A stretch of 64,000 nt of DNA from NCBI RefSeq assembly GCF_034651555.1, contig NZ_JAYEEQ010000017.1:15719-79718 (forward strand), written 5' to 3'. The notes under the pieces are model-generated. The model made no database searches. It was given only the letters and a program-made list of their open reading frames with translations, and was not told the origin of the DNA. The translations under genes and the position numbers were made by a program. The DNA comes from Aurantibrevibacter litoralis. Its GTDB lineage: Bacteria; Bacteroidota; Bacteroidia; Flavobacteriales; Flavobacteriaceae. Position 1 is the first letter of the stretch. Each line of letters starts with the position of its first letter. Positions 52,036-60,509 of this stretch are shown here, piece by piece.

Positions 52036-53453
52036 TGAGATATCTATTCTTTCTCATTGCATTTTTGTCGCTAACATTCAGCCAATGCTTAGCTCAAAAA
52101 AATCGCTTGCTGGTACTCACGGATATTGAAGCAGATCCCGATGACGCCCAAAGCTTAATACGTCTACTTCTCTATTCAAATCAGATTGAAATTGAGGGAT
52201 TGATTGCGACAACCTCTGTTCACCAAAAATCCCGGGTAGCTCCAGAAACCATAATTTCCATTTTACAGGCATATGGCCAGGTTCAACCCAATCTACTAAA
52301 ACACGAACAGGATTTTCCTCCTAAGGAGCAACTTTTATCCTTGGTCAAGACAGGGTTGCCATTATATGGTATGGAAGGTGTTGGAAAGGGAAGGGATTCC
52401 GAAGGATCAGATTGGATTATTAAAGTTTTGGAAGATAAAGACGAACGACCCCTATATGTTTCTGTGTGGGGCGGCCCAAACACGTTGGCACAAGCCCTTT
52501 GGAAATTGCGGGAAACTAAGGGCAAAAAAGAAGCGGATAGGTTAATTGACAAACTAAGAGTATATACGATTTCGGATCAAGATGATAGTGCCAGTTGGAT
52601 CCGAAAGGAATTCCCAAACCTCTTTTATATCGTGAGTCCCGGAGGTTATTTTAGTTCTACTTGGATTGCAATAAACAGAGCTATTAAGGGAATCGATAAC
52701 AGTACGAGCAGCAATTCATGGCTTGCCACTAACATTCAGCAAGGTCATGGCTCACTTGGTGCCATGTACCCAGATGTGGCATATGGAATGGAAGGGGATA
52801 CTCCTGCATTTCTTTCTGTTATTCCTAATGGCCTCAACAATCCGGAAAAGCCAAATTGGGGCGCTTGGGGAGGTAGGTACGAATTGTACCGACCAGATTC
52901 TATCGCACGGGGTATGACCGGTGGCGTTCCCATTGGGAAAGAAACCAGACCCATATGGACTAATACCGATGACACTTACAGCCCGGTAGTTTCCAATGAA
53001 TTTGGTCGTACAGTTAAAAAAGACACCCTTACGTTTACTGATAACCAAGTAACCCTTTGGCGTTGGCGCGATGATTTTCAGAATGATTTTGCTGCCAGAA
53101 TGGATTGGTGCACCCAAAGTTATGAAGAAGCAAATCATCCTCCAATACCCGTTCTTGGACACACCGAGGAGATTACCGTAAAGTCAGGTGAGGTTTTCGG
53201 TCTGGACGCAAGTGGGACAACTGATCCCGATGGTGATAGTTTAAGCTATCTATGGTTTCAATATCCTGAAGCGGGTACCTATAAAAAAGTAATTCCACAT
53301 GGCCTATCCGAAAATCTCTACTTTATACATACTATTAATGCGCCGGAAGTATCCCAACCGGAAACCGCCCATTTTATCTTAAAGGTAACAGATAAAGGGT
53401 TGCCTACACTATCACGGTATAAAAGAGTGATTGTAACTATTTTGCCCAAGTAA
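52035..53453 (+). CDS. DUF1593 secreted nucleoside-hydrolase-like protein, paralogue 1
   Basis: A 472-residue protein with signal peptide (RYLFFLIAFLSLTFSQCLAQ). The N-terminal domain is nucleoside-hydrolase-like, with the Asp-rich calcium-site pattern LVLTDIEADPDDAQSLIRLL at about residue 29. Conserved segments are SVWGGPNTLAQALWKL, YTISDQDDSASWIRKEFPNL, YGMEGDTPAFL and NDFAARMDWCTQSYEEANHP. The C-terminal about 95 residues are a beta-sandwich with SGTTDPDGDSLSYLWFQYPE. By fold it should hydrolyse a glycosidic or N-glycosidic bond in the periplasm or outside. The activity of the family is not established to my knowledge. Overlaps the transketolase B stop by 1 base. Confidence 0.85.
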   Translation: MRYLFFLIAFLSLTFSQCLAQKNRLLVLTDIEADPDDAQSLIRLLLYSNQIEIEGLIATTSVHQKSRVAPETIISILQAYGQVQPNLLKHEQDFPPKEQLLSLVKTGLPLYGMEGVGKGRDSEGSDWIIKVLEDKDERPLYVSVWGGPNTLAQALWKLRETKGKKEADRLIDKLRVYTISDQDDSASWIRKEFPNLFYIVSPGGYFSSTWIAINRAIKGIDNSTSSNSWLATNIQQGHGSLGAMYPDVAYGMEGDTPAFLSVIPNGLNNPEKPNWGAWGGRYELYRPDSIARGMTGGVPIGKETRPIWTNTDDTYSPVVSNEFGRTVKKDTLTFTDNQVTLWRWRDDFQNDFAARMDWCTQSYEEANHPPIPVLGHTEEITVKSGEVFGLDASGTTDPDGDSLSYLWFQYPEAGTYKKVIPHGLSENLYFIHTINAPEVSQPETAHFILKVTDKGLPTLSRYKRVIVTILPK

Positions 53454-53472
53454 ATAACAAAAATAAAAATCA

Positions 53473-54933
53473 ATGAATCGTTTTTTGAAAAACTCAGGGA
53501 TTACCTTATTTTCCTATTTGATAGTCAGCATACTGATATTGATGGCTAAAAATGTTTCAGCTCAATATTTTACTGAAAAACCTCGGGTTTTTGTGCTTAC
53601 CGATATTGAAAACGAACCGGATGATGCCCAATCGTTAGTCCGATTTTTAACCTACTCCAACCAGTGGGATGTGGAAGGTATCGTGGCAACTACTTCCATT
53701 TGGCAAAAAGACAAAACAGCAGAATGGCGTATTCATGAAATCGTTGACGCTTATAGTAAAGTAAGAAGTAATTTGGAGATACATGAATCTGGTTATCCGG
53801 AATACGAATACCTTAAAAGCATTATAAAGATTGGAGTTCCAAAATTTGGAATGGCAGGTGTTGGGGAAGGGCAAGATTCCGAAGGATCCGAATGGCTGAT
53901 TACAACGTTGAAAAAGAAAGATGATCGCCCAATTTATATTCAAGCCTGGGGGGGTGCCAATGTATTGGCACAAGCGCTATGGAAAATGGAACGAACGATG
54001 ACACAAAAAGAATTAGATCAGATAATTCAAAAAATGCGTATTTATACCATTTCAGATCAAGATGATACCGGCCCTTGGATTCGAAAGAACTTTCCTAATC
54101 TTTTTTATATAGTGAGTCCGGGGTATGAGGAAAATGGCGGAGGACAATATCATCATGCCACGTGGACGGGTATATCAGGGGATAAGATGCACGGCCGATT
54201 CATTGGCCCCGATTTTACAATAGTTGATAATCCTTGGCTTGATGAACATATACGAAATAATCATGGTCCCCTTGGTGCACAGCACCCACATACCGAATAT
54301 TTGATGGAAGGTGACACCCCTTCCTTTCTGGGTTTGGTAAATAATGGACTCAATAACCCGGAAAACCCTAACTTCGGCGGATGGGGCGGTAGGTATGAGC
54401 TATATATCCCACAGTTTAAAAAATATATGTACGAGCTGGAAACGCGTCCAATTTGGACAAATGCAGACGATGAAGTTTACAGTCCGATAACTGACTCTTT
54501 TCATACAAGCAACCATGCCACCATTTGGCGTTGGAGAGAGGCGTATCAAAATGATTTTGCCGCTCGTATTGATTGGAGCAATACATCAAATTATAGTGCT
54601 GCTAATCACCCCCCCGTTGCAAAATTAGACCATGTAAATGAGTTGGTGGTTCACTCCGGGGACAATGTTACACTTAGCGGTGTTGGGTCTTCTGACCCTG
54701 ACGGTAATAAATTAACATACCAATGGATAGTTTATAATGAAGTAGGCACCTTAAATATAAATAGAAGCAATGTAAAGTTAGAGGATGCCAATGCACAAGT
54801 AACTAGTTTTGTTGCCCCTACCACTGATAAATCGAAGACCATACATTTTATCCTTCAGGTAACCGATAATGGAACTCCTAATTTGACCCGATACCAGAGG
54901 TGTATCGTTAATGTAATTCCCAAGGTAAAATGA
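53473..54933 (+). CDS. DUF1593 secreted nucleoside-hydrolase-like protein, paralogue 2
   Basis: A 486-residue paralogue of the preceding gene, same architecture. Signal peptide from residue 10 (TLFSYLIVSILILMAKNVSA). The Asp-rich motif is FVLTDIENEPDDAQSLVRFL. Conserved segments are QAWGGANVLAQALWKMERTM, YTISDQDDTGPWIRKNFPNL, LMEGDTPSFL and NDFAARIDWS, with C-terminal GVGSSDPDGNKLTYQWIVYN. Compared with paralogue 1 it has an extra loop rich in Gly and His after YIVSPGYEENGGGQYHHATW. It overlaps the binding-protein gene by 4 bases. Probably arose by tandem duplication. Confidence 0.85.
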   Translation: MNRFLKNSGITLFSYLIVSILILMAKNVSAQYFTEKPRVFVLTDIENEPDDAQSLVRFLTYSNQWDVEGIVATTSIWQKDKTAEWRIHEIVDAYSKVRSNLEIHESGYPEYEYLKSIIKIGVPKFGMAGVGEGQDSEGSEWLITTLKKKDDRPIYIQAWGGANVLAQALWKMERTMTQKELDQIIQKMRIYTISDQDDTGPWIRKNFPNLFYIVSPGYEENGGGQYHHATWTGISGDKMHGRFIGPDFTIVDNPWLDEHIRNNHGPLGAQHPHTEYLMEGDTPSFLGLVNNGLNNPENPNFGGWGGRYELYIPQFKKYMYELETRPIWTNADDEVYSPITDSFHTSNHATIWRWREAYQNDFAARIDWSNTSNYSAANHPPVAKLDHVNELVVHSGDNVTLSGVGSSDPDGNKLTYQWIVYNEVGTLNINRSNVKLEDANAQVTSFVAPTTDKSKTIHFILQVTDNGTPNLTRYQRCIVNVIPKVK

Positions 54934-55877
54934 GTAAGGTGGGATGGTTAATAGTAGGCAGTTTTATGCCCTTTATTCTAGGGTGCAATTCAAGCAATGA
55001 AAATGAACCAAAAGCAAAGAAAATTGCCGTGGTTATTTCTACTTTGAACAACCCATGGTTTGTTGTTTTGGGGGAATCCGCTGCGGAACGGGTACGCGAA
55101 TTGGGCTATGAAGCTACCCTATTTGATTCCCAAAACAATACGTCTAAAGAAGCAGAACATTTTGAAAATCTTATTGCCGCTGGCTATGAAGCCATTCTCT
55201 TTAACCCGACAGATTCTGAAGGTTCTGTTTCCAATGTAAAACGTGCCAAAGAAGCCGGTTTGCCAACATTCTGCATGGATAGGGAAATAAGTGCTTTGGA
55301 TGTAGCCACCTCGCAAATAACCTCAGATAATTTTTCCGGTTGTGTAGCCTTAGGGGAATATTTTGTTCGCAAATTAAATAAAAAGGGCAAGTATGTTGAG
55401 CTTCTGGGTCTCGTCGGGGACAACAATACCTGGAACCGTTCAAAAGGATTTCACAGTGTGGTAGACCATTTTCCGGAACTTGAAATGGTAGCACAGCAAA
55501 GCGCTGATTTTGATAGAAATAAGGCAATGGACGTACTAGAATCCATCATGCAATCCAATCCAGATATTGATGCTGTATTTTGTGGAAACGATGCAATGGC
55601 TATGGGTGCTTATCAAGCTTTGGTAGCTGCCGGAAAGGCTGATAGTGTTCTTGTATTTGGCTTTGATGGGGAAAAGGATGTTATGGATGCCATTAAGGAT
55701 AAAAAAATTGCAGCAACCGCCATGCAATCACCTAAACATATGGCGCGCACTGCAGCTGAACTGGCAAATGAGTACCTAAAAGGGAAACGGGATTTTACGA
55801 AAAAAACTCCCCTTCAGGTTAAGGTGGTAACACCAGAAAATATAGATGATTTTGGCTTTTACGGCTCATCAAATTAA
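54930..55877 (+). CDS. Ribose-type sugar ABC transporter substrate-binding lipoprotein
   Basis: A 315-residue periplasmic-binding-protein-like I fold. The N-terminus (VGWLIVGSFMPFILGCNSSN) has a lipobox ILGC, so it is tethered rather than free. The ligand domain has IAVVISTLNNPWFVVLGESA, ALVFNP-like EAILFNPTDSEGSVSNVKRA, TFCMDREI, GDNNTWNRSKGF and VFCGNDAMAMGAYQAL, the standard RbsB-type contacts (Asn, Asp, Arg and Asp). It would bind a pentose- or hexose-like sugar for the ATPase and permease encoded downstream. Ligand unknown. Confidence 0.9.
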   Translation: MSKVGWLIVGSFMPFILGCNSSNENEPKAKKIAVVISTLNNPWFVVLGESAAERVRELGYEATLFDSQNNTSKEAEHFENLIAAGYEAILFNPTDSEGSVSNVKRAKEAGLPTFCMDREISALDVATSQITSDNFSGCVALGEYFVRKLNKKGKYVELLGLVGDNNTWNRSKGFHSVVDHFPELEMVAQQSADFDRNKAMDVLESIMQSNPDIDAVFCGNDAMAMGAYQALVAAGKADSVLVFGFDGEKDVMDAIKDKKIAATAMQSPKHMARTAAELANEYLKGKRDFTKKTPLQVKVVTPENIDDFGFYGSSN

Positions 55878-55879
55878 TT

Positions 55880-56497
55880 ATGAATAAAGTAATAAAATAT
55901 AGCGCAATGGCTATACTTATAGCCTTTACCCTTTATCATTCGATAAGAATAACCCCATTAGATCAGGCAAGACAGGCCAAAAGTGACTCAGTTTTCAATG
56001 CCAAAGCGTATGCCATAGCATTCATGTCCGATAAAATTGAAGATTTACCGGCAATTAATGCTTCAGTTTTTATAGATAATATTTCAAATGATTTAATGAA
56101 TTATTGTTTCGAAAATGGAAAGAAGCTAGGTATTAGCGATGAATACAATTTTATCATACAGGGCAATGCCAATGTTAAAGCAATAGAAGATGAATACATC
56201 ATGCTTGCTTTAGAAGATAACAAAGAAGTACAGTTAGCCACCGATTTTATATTTGGAAATGCCATTCGGGATGGGAGCGGCATGGCACATATTGACGATT
56301 ACCAAAACACCATGGATTTCAATTCAATTTCAGTAGAACTGAATAATATCGTCAGAGAAACCCTAGTACCAATACTTAAGGAAAAAGTAAAAATAGGTGA
56401 TTCCATTTACTTTAAAGGAGCGGTTAAAATAGATATAGAAAAACCCAACATAAAGGAACTAAAAGTGATTCCCGTTCGCATAAAATTCAAAAACTAA
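55880..56497 (+). CDS. DUF2291 membrane-anchored protein
   Basis: A 205-residue protein with one N-terminal helix (YSAMAILIAFTLYHSIRITP), mature part facing the periplasm. Segments EYNFIIQGNANVKAIEDEYI, DFIFGNAIRDGSGMAHIDDY and NIVRETLVPILKEKVKIGDS match DUF2291, a family that co-occurs with sugar ABC importers. Its biochemical role is unknown. Position between binding protein and ATPase, with 1-2 bp gaps, supports an importer-accessory function. Confidence 0.8.
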   Translation: MNKVIKYSAMAILIAFTLYHSIRITPLDQARQAKSDSVFNAKAYAIAFMSDKIEDLPAINASVFIDNISNDLMNYCFENGKKLGISDEYNFIIQGNANVKAIEDEYIMLALEDNKEVQLATDFIFGNAIRDGSGMAHIDDYQNTMDFNSISVELNNIVRETLVPILKEKVKIGDSIYFKGAVKIDIEKPNIKELKVIPVRIKFKN

Positions 56498-56498
56498 A

Positions 56499-58019
56499 TT
56501 GAAAAAACAACCGGATATAATACTAGAGATTCAGGGCATCTCCAAAAGATTTGGGGGTGTAACCGCATTAGACCAAGTGAATCTCCAAGTACATACCGGT
56601 AAAGTTAACGTTATTGTAGGCGAGAATGGCGCCGGCAAATCTACTTTAATGAAAATCTTATCCGGAGTATATCCCGAATACGAGGGGACCTTGCTTTTAG
56701 ATGACAAAGAAGTAAGATTCAACAATCCCAAAGATGCCATGACCAATGGTATTGCAATCATTCACCAAGAACTAAATCTAATTCCCTATTTAAGTATTGC
56801 ACAAAATATTTTTTTGGGAAGGGAAATTTACAATGCTTTTGGAATCTTGGATTCCAACGCTATGAATGAAAAGACCAGAGAACTGCTTACTCGCTTGAAT
56901 TGTGATCTAAAACCCAAAACATTAGTTTCTAAACTAAGGGTTGGAGAACAACAATTAGTTGAAATAGCCAAGGCATTATTGGAAGAGGCACGGGTGGTGA
57001 TTATGGATGAGCCCACCTCAGCCATATCGGACACTGAAGTTGCTTCTCTGTTCAAAATCATCCAAAACTTAAAAGAACAGCAGGTTACCATTTTATACAT
57101 CTCCCACAAATTGGATGAGCTTTTTATAATTGCTGATCGCTTTATTGGCTTGCGTGATGGTAAAATGGTTGGGGTAATAGAAAATGCTTCCGAAGCCAAA
57201 AAGGAAGATTTAATTCGCCTAATGGTTGGTAGGGATATTAAAAATATATATCAGAAGGAAGAAGTAGCAATTGGCGACGAAGTGCTTCGTGTAGAAAATT
57301 TAAGTCTCCCAAGATTGCATGATAAATCCAATTACATTTTTAAGGAAATCAATTTTAGTGTAAAAAAAGGTGAAGTCCTTGGGATATTCGGTCTGATGGG
57401 TGCCGGTAGAACAGAGTTATTAGAAACAATTTTTGGACTCCACGCCAAGACAATGAACGGAAAGGTTTATGTAGAAAACAGCGTAATCCTACTAAGACAT
57501 GTTAGGGATGCCATAAATTGCAGAATGGGATTAGTCCCTGAGGATAGAAAAGCAGATGGTTTGGTACTACAAATGGAATTATACAAAAACATCAGCATGG
57601 CAAGTATTTGGAATGTGGTTAAGAATGGATTAGTAAGTACGGACTCCGAAGCGAAATTATCAAAAAAATACATTGAGGCTTTAAAAATAAAGACACCATC
57701 AGAAAAAGAATTTTCAAAGAATTTAAGTGGCGGCAATCAGCAGAAAGTAGTTTTGGCAAAATGGCTTGCCACCAATCCAAAAGTACTTTTTTTGGACGAA
57801 CCTACAAGAGGCATTGATGTTAATGCCAAAAATGAGATCTATCATTTGATTCATACTTTAGCCAAAGCCGGCTTGGGAATTGTCGTTGTTTCCTCCGAAC
57901 TGCCGGAAATTATGGCCATATCAGACCGAATCCTTGTTTTGAGCGATAGTAAAATCAGTGGGGAATTTTCTCAACAGAACGCAAATGAAGAGGCAATTAT
58001 GCAAGCGGCTATATTGTAA
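56499..58019 (+). CDS. Ribose-type sugar ABC importer ATPase (two NBDs)
   Basis: A 506-residue tandem ATPase like RbsA. NBD1 has Walker A VGENGAGKSTLMKIL, signature LRVGEQQLVEIAKALL and Walker B VVIMDEPTSAISDTE. NBD2 has a modified Walker A (FGLMGAGRTELLETIF), normal for this subfamily, signature LSGGNQQKVVLAKWL and Walker B VLFLDEPTRGIDVNAK. The start is a TTG at 56499, one base after the DUF2291 stop. It powers uptake with the permease encoded next. Confidence 0.93.
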   Translation: MKKQPDIILEIQGISKRFGGVTALDQVNLQVHTGKVNVIVGENGAGKSTLMKILSGVYPEYEGTLLLDDKEVRFNNPKDAMTNGIAIIHQELNLIPYLSIAQNIFLGREIYNAFGILDSNAMNEKTRELLTRLNCDLKPKTLVSKLRVGEQQLVEIAKALLEEARVVIMDEPTSAISDTEVASLFKIIQNLKEQQVTILYISHKLDELFIIADRFIGLRDGKMVGVIENASEAKKEDLIRLMVGRDIKNIYQKEEVAIGDEVLRVENLSLPRLHDKSNYIFKEINFSVKKGEVLGIFGLMGAGRTELLETIFGLHAKTMNGKVYVENSVILLRHVRDAINCRMGLVPEDRKADGLVLQMELYKNISMASIWNVVKNGLVSTDSEAKLSKKYIEALKIKTPSEKEFSKNLSGGNQQKVVLAKWLATNPKVLFLDEPTRGIDVNAKNEIYHLIHTLAKAGLGIVVVSSELPEIMAISDRILVLSDSKISGEFSQQNANEEAIMQAAIL

Positions 58020-58038
58020 CATACTTTTAAATAGTAAA

Positions 58039-59010
58039 ATGACCGACGTTAAAAGCACTTTATTGAAATTTCAATCCATCATTGCCCTTGTGGTTTTGTG
58101 TGTTGTTTTAACAGTTTTGTCTGATAAGTTTTTAACCCCTGAGAATGGGTGGAACATTATGCGACAAATTTCAATCAATGTCTGTATTTCTGTTGGGATG
58201 ACTTTAGTGATTTTAACCAAAGGTATTGATCTTTCCGTTGGCTCTATGCTCGCCTTTGCAGGTGCCGTTACCGCCGGGCTGTTAAAAAATGGCTTAGAGA
58301 TTCCATCACTAAATATATTCATAGAGTTCACGGTTCTCGGAGCAATACTGGCTGGTTTGATCCTTGGAGGAATGTTAGGGGCTTTCAACGGTTTAATGAT
58401 TACGAAGTTTAAAGTGCCACCTTTTGTGGCTACTCTGGCCATGTTAACCATTGCTCGAGGAGGTACCATGTTATGGACTGGTGGTTTTCCCATAACTGGT
58501 TTCGGAGACCTTTTTGCTTTTATCGGTACGGGTTGGTTTTTAGGCATTCCAATGCCCGTTTGGATTACAGCAATCGTGGTTATTTGTGCTATTGTCCTTA
58601 CTAATAAAACCGTTTTTGGCAGGCATATTTACGCAATAGGAGGCAATGAGAGTGCAGCGCGTTTGTCCGGAATAAATAGCAACAAGGTCAAAATTTGGGT
58701 GTATGCCATAGCGGGCATCTTAGCAGCAGTTGGAGGAATTATGTTAACATCAAGGTTGGATTCGGCCCAACCTAATGCCGGCATGAGCTATGAACTCGAT
58801 TCCATAGCCGCTGTTGTAATTGGCGGTACTTCGTTATCAGGTGGTAGAGGTTCCATAATGGGAACGGTTCAAGGCGCATTGATAATCGGTGTCCTAAACA
58901 GCGGTTTAGTATTGTTGAATGTATCTCCATTTTGGCAGCAGGTGATTAAAGGATTCGTCATTTTGGTAGCCGTAATCATGGACCGATTAAATCATCCTAA
59001 CGAGGATTAA
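58039..59010 (+). CDS. Ribose-type sugar ABC importer permease
   Basis: A 323-residue permease like RbsC with about nine membrane helices. Family markers are ISVGMTLVILTKGIDLSVGS, GLMITKFKVPPFVATLAMLT, YAIGGNESAARLSGINSNKV and SIAAVVIGGTSLSGGRGSIM. ATG at 58039 is chosen, 19 bp after the ATPase stop; the upstream extension to 57958 lies in the ATPase gene. It probably forms a homodimeric channel. Confidence 0.93.
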   Translation: MTDVKSTLLKFQSIIALVVLCVVLTVLSDKFLTPENGWNIMRQISINVCISVGMTLVILTKGIDLSVGSMLAFAGAVTAGLLKNGLEIPSLNIFIEFTVLGAILAGLILGGMLGAFNGLMITKFKVPPFVATLAMLTIARGGTMLWTGGFPITGFGDLFAFIGTGWFLGIPMPVWITAIVVICAIVLTNKTVFGRHIYAIGGNESAARLSGINSNKVKIWVYAIAGILAAVGGIMLTSRLDSAQPNAGMSYELDSIAAVVIGGTSLSGGRGSIMGTVQGALIIGVLNSGLVLLNVSPFWQQVIKGFVILVAVIMDRLNHPNED

Positions 59011-59014
59011 CGTA

Positions 59015-60484
59015 ATGAAATATAGAAATATGTCAAAAGCCTATATTTTAGCAATAGATCAAGGAACCAGTAGTACCAAAGCCATTTTATTTGATCATAA
59101 AGGTAAAGTGGTAAAAAAGGCCACGGCTCAATTAAAAACGGATTACCTTCCTAATGGTTTTGTAGAACAAGATCCTCATGATATTGTAGAAAGTGTTAAA
59201 GCGGCATGCTCCTCATGTTTAGGAGGTATTGATACCCTCAAGATCTCTTCTATAGGAATAAGTAACCAAAGAGAAACCTTTGTGCTATGGGATAAAAATG
59301 GAAAGCCTGTTCATAAGGCTATTGTCTGGGCTTGTAAGCGTTCTACGGCTATTTGTGATCAACTAAAAGATCAGGAGCCATGGCTAAAAGAAAAGACAGG
59401 GCTAGTGGTGGACCCCTATTTTTCCGGAACTAAATTGTTATGGATTTTAAAACATAAACCCGAAATACTAAAACAAATTACAAAAAAAGAGATATTCTTT
59501 GGTACCGTAGATACTTGGCTATTGTTTAAACTTACCAACGGAAAATCCTTCTATACCGACCATAGCAACGCTTCCAGAACACTTTTTTTTAATATTCATA
59601 AATTGACCTGGGATTCTGAAATCATTGAAAAGTGGAATCTAACAGGTTTGCAATTGCCCGAAATAAAGGCATCTGCTGATGATTTTGGAGTAACAGATCT
59701 CTTTGGATTATTACCAAAAAATATTCCAGTTACGGCAATGATCGGGGATTCTCATGGTGCTATGTTTGGGGAAACATGTTTCGAAAAAGGAGATACTAAG
59801 ATGACCCTTGGTACCGGTTGCTCGCTGTTAATGCATATTGGCAACAAACCTTTGAATTCTAACGAACGATTATTGAGTACCATAGGATGGAGCACAAAAC
59901 TAGAAGTTGTATATGCTTGGGAAGGAGCTATTGTCGCCTGTGGTTCCATGGTGGAATGGCTCAAATCATTACAGATAATTTCCAATGCGGAAGAAACCGC
60001 AGCTATGGCCATGGGGGTAGGAGAACCTTCAGATATTTATTTGGTTCCGGCTTTCGGTGGTCTAGGTGCTCCATTTTGGCAGATGAACAGAAAGGCATCG
60101 ATCCATGGACTAACCTTTGGAACCCGTAATGAACATTTGGTAAAAGCCACCTTGGAAAGTATATCTTTCCAAATCAAAGCGGTAGTAGAAGCTATGCAAA
60201 AAGACCTTAAATTTCCAATAAAGCAAATTGCAATGCATGGCGGTCTCTCTAAAAACGAATTTATTCGGCTAAGTTTATCTGATTTATTAGATGCCACCAT
60301 ACAAACCCAAGACAATGTAGATATTTCAGCTCAGGGTGCCGCTTTTTTGGCAGGACTGCAAGTAGGCATATTTAAAGATTTAAAAGAGATAAAATCCTTG
60401 GTGCATTTACAAACATTGAAAAAAAATAAAACCCACTCCGCAATAAATGAAAAATATGATAAGTGGCGAATTCTTATTAAATAA
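59015..60484 (+). CDS. FGGY-family carbohydrate kinase (glycerol-kinase-like branch)
   Basis: A 489-residue sugar or polyol kinase. FGGY N-terminal domain: YILAIDQGTSSTKAILFD, GFVEQDPHDIV, SSIGISNQRETFVLWDKNGK, and GDSHGAMFGETCFEKGDTKM. C-terminal domain: PAFGGLGAPFW, IHGLTFGTRNEHLVKATLES, HGGLSKNEFI. GISNQRET and GFVEQDP are reminiscent of glycerol kinase, but the position between a sugar importer and isomerase/transketolase genes suggests a ketose kinase. ATG at 59015 or at 59030 (MSKAYILAIDQ). Substrate unproven. Confidence 0.88.
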   Translation: MKYRNMSKAYILAIDQGTSSTKAILFDHKGKVVKKATAQLKTDYLPNGFVEQDPHDIVESVKAACSSCLGGIDTLKISSIGISNQRETFVLWDKNGKPVHKAIVWACKRSTAICDQLKDQEPWLKEKTGLVVDPYFSGTKLLWILKHKPEILKQITKKEIFFGTVDTWLLFKLTNGKSFYTDHSNASRTLFFNIHKLTWDSEIIEKWNLTGLQLPEIKASADDFGVTDLFGLLPKNIPVTAMIGDSHGAMFGETCFEKGDTKMTLGTGCSLLMHIGNKPLNSNERLLSTIGWSTKLEVVYAWEGAIVACGSMVEWLKSLQIISNAEETAAMAMGVGEPSDIYLVPAFGGLGAPFWQMNRKASIHGLTFGTRNEHLVKATLESISFQIKAVVEAMQKDLKFPIKQIAMHGGLSKNEFIRLSLSDLLDATIQTQDNVDISAQGAAFLAGLQVGIFKDLKEIKSLVHLQTLKKNKTHSAINEKYDKWRILIK

Positions 60485-60509
60485 GTTCACAACATCAAAA
60501 TTTAACATC

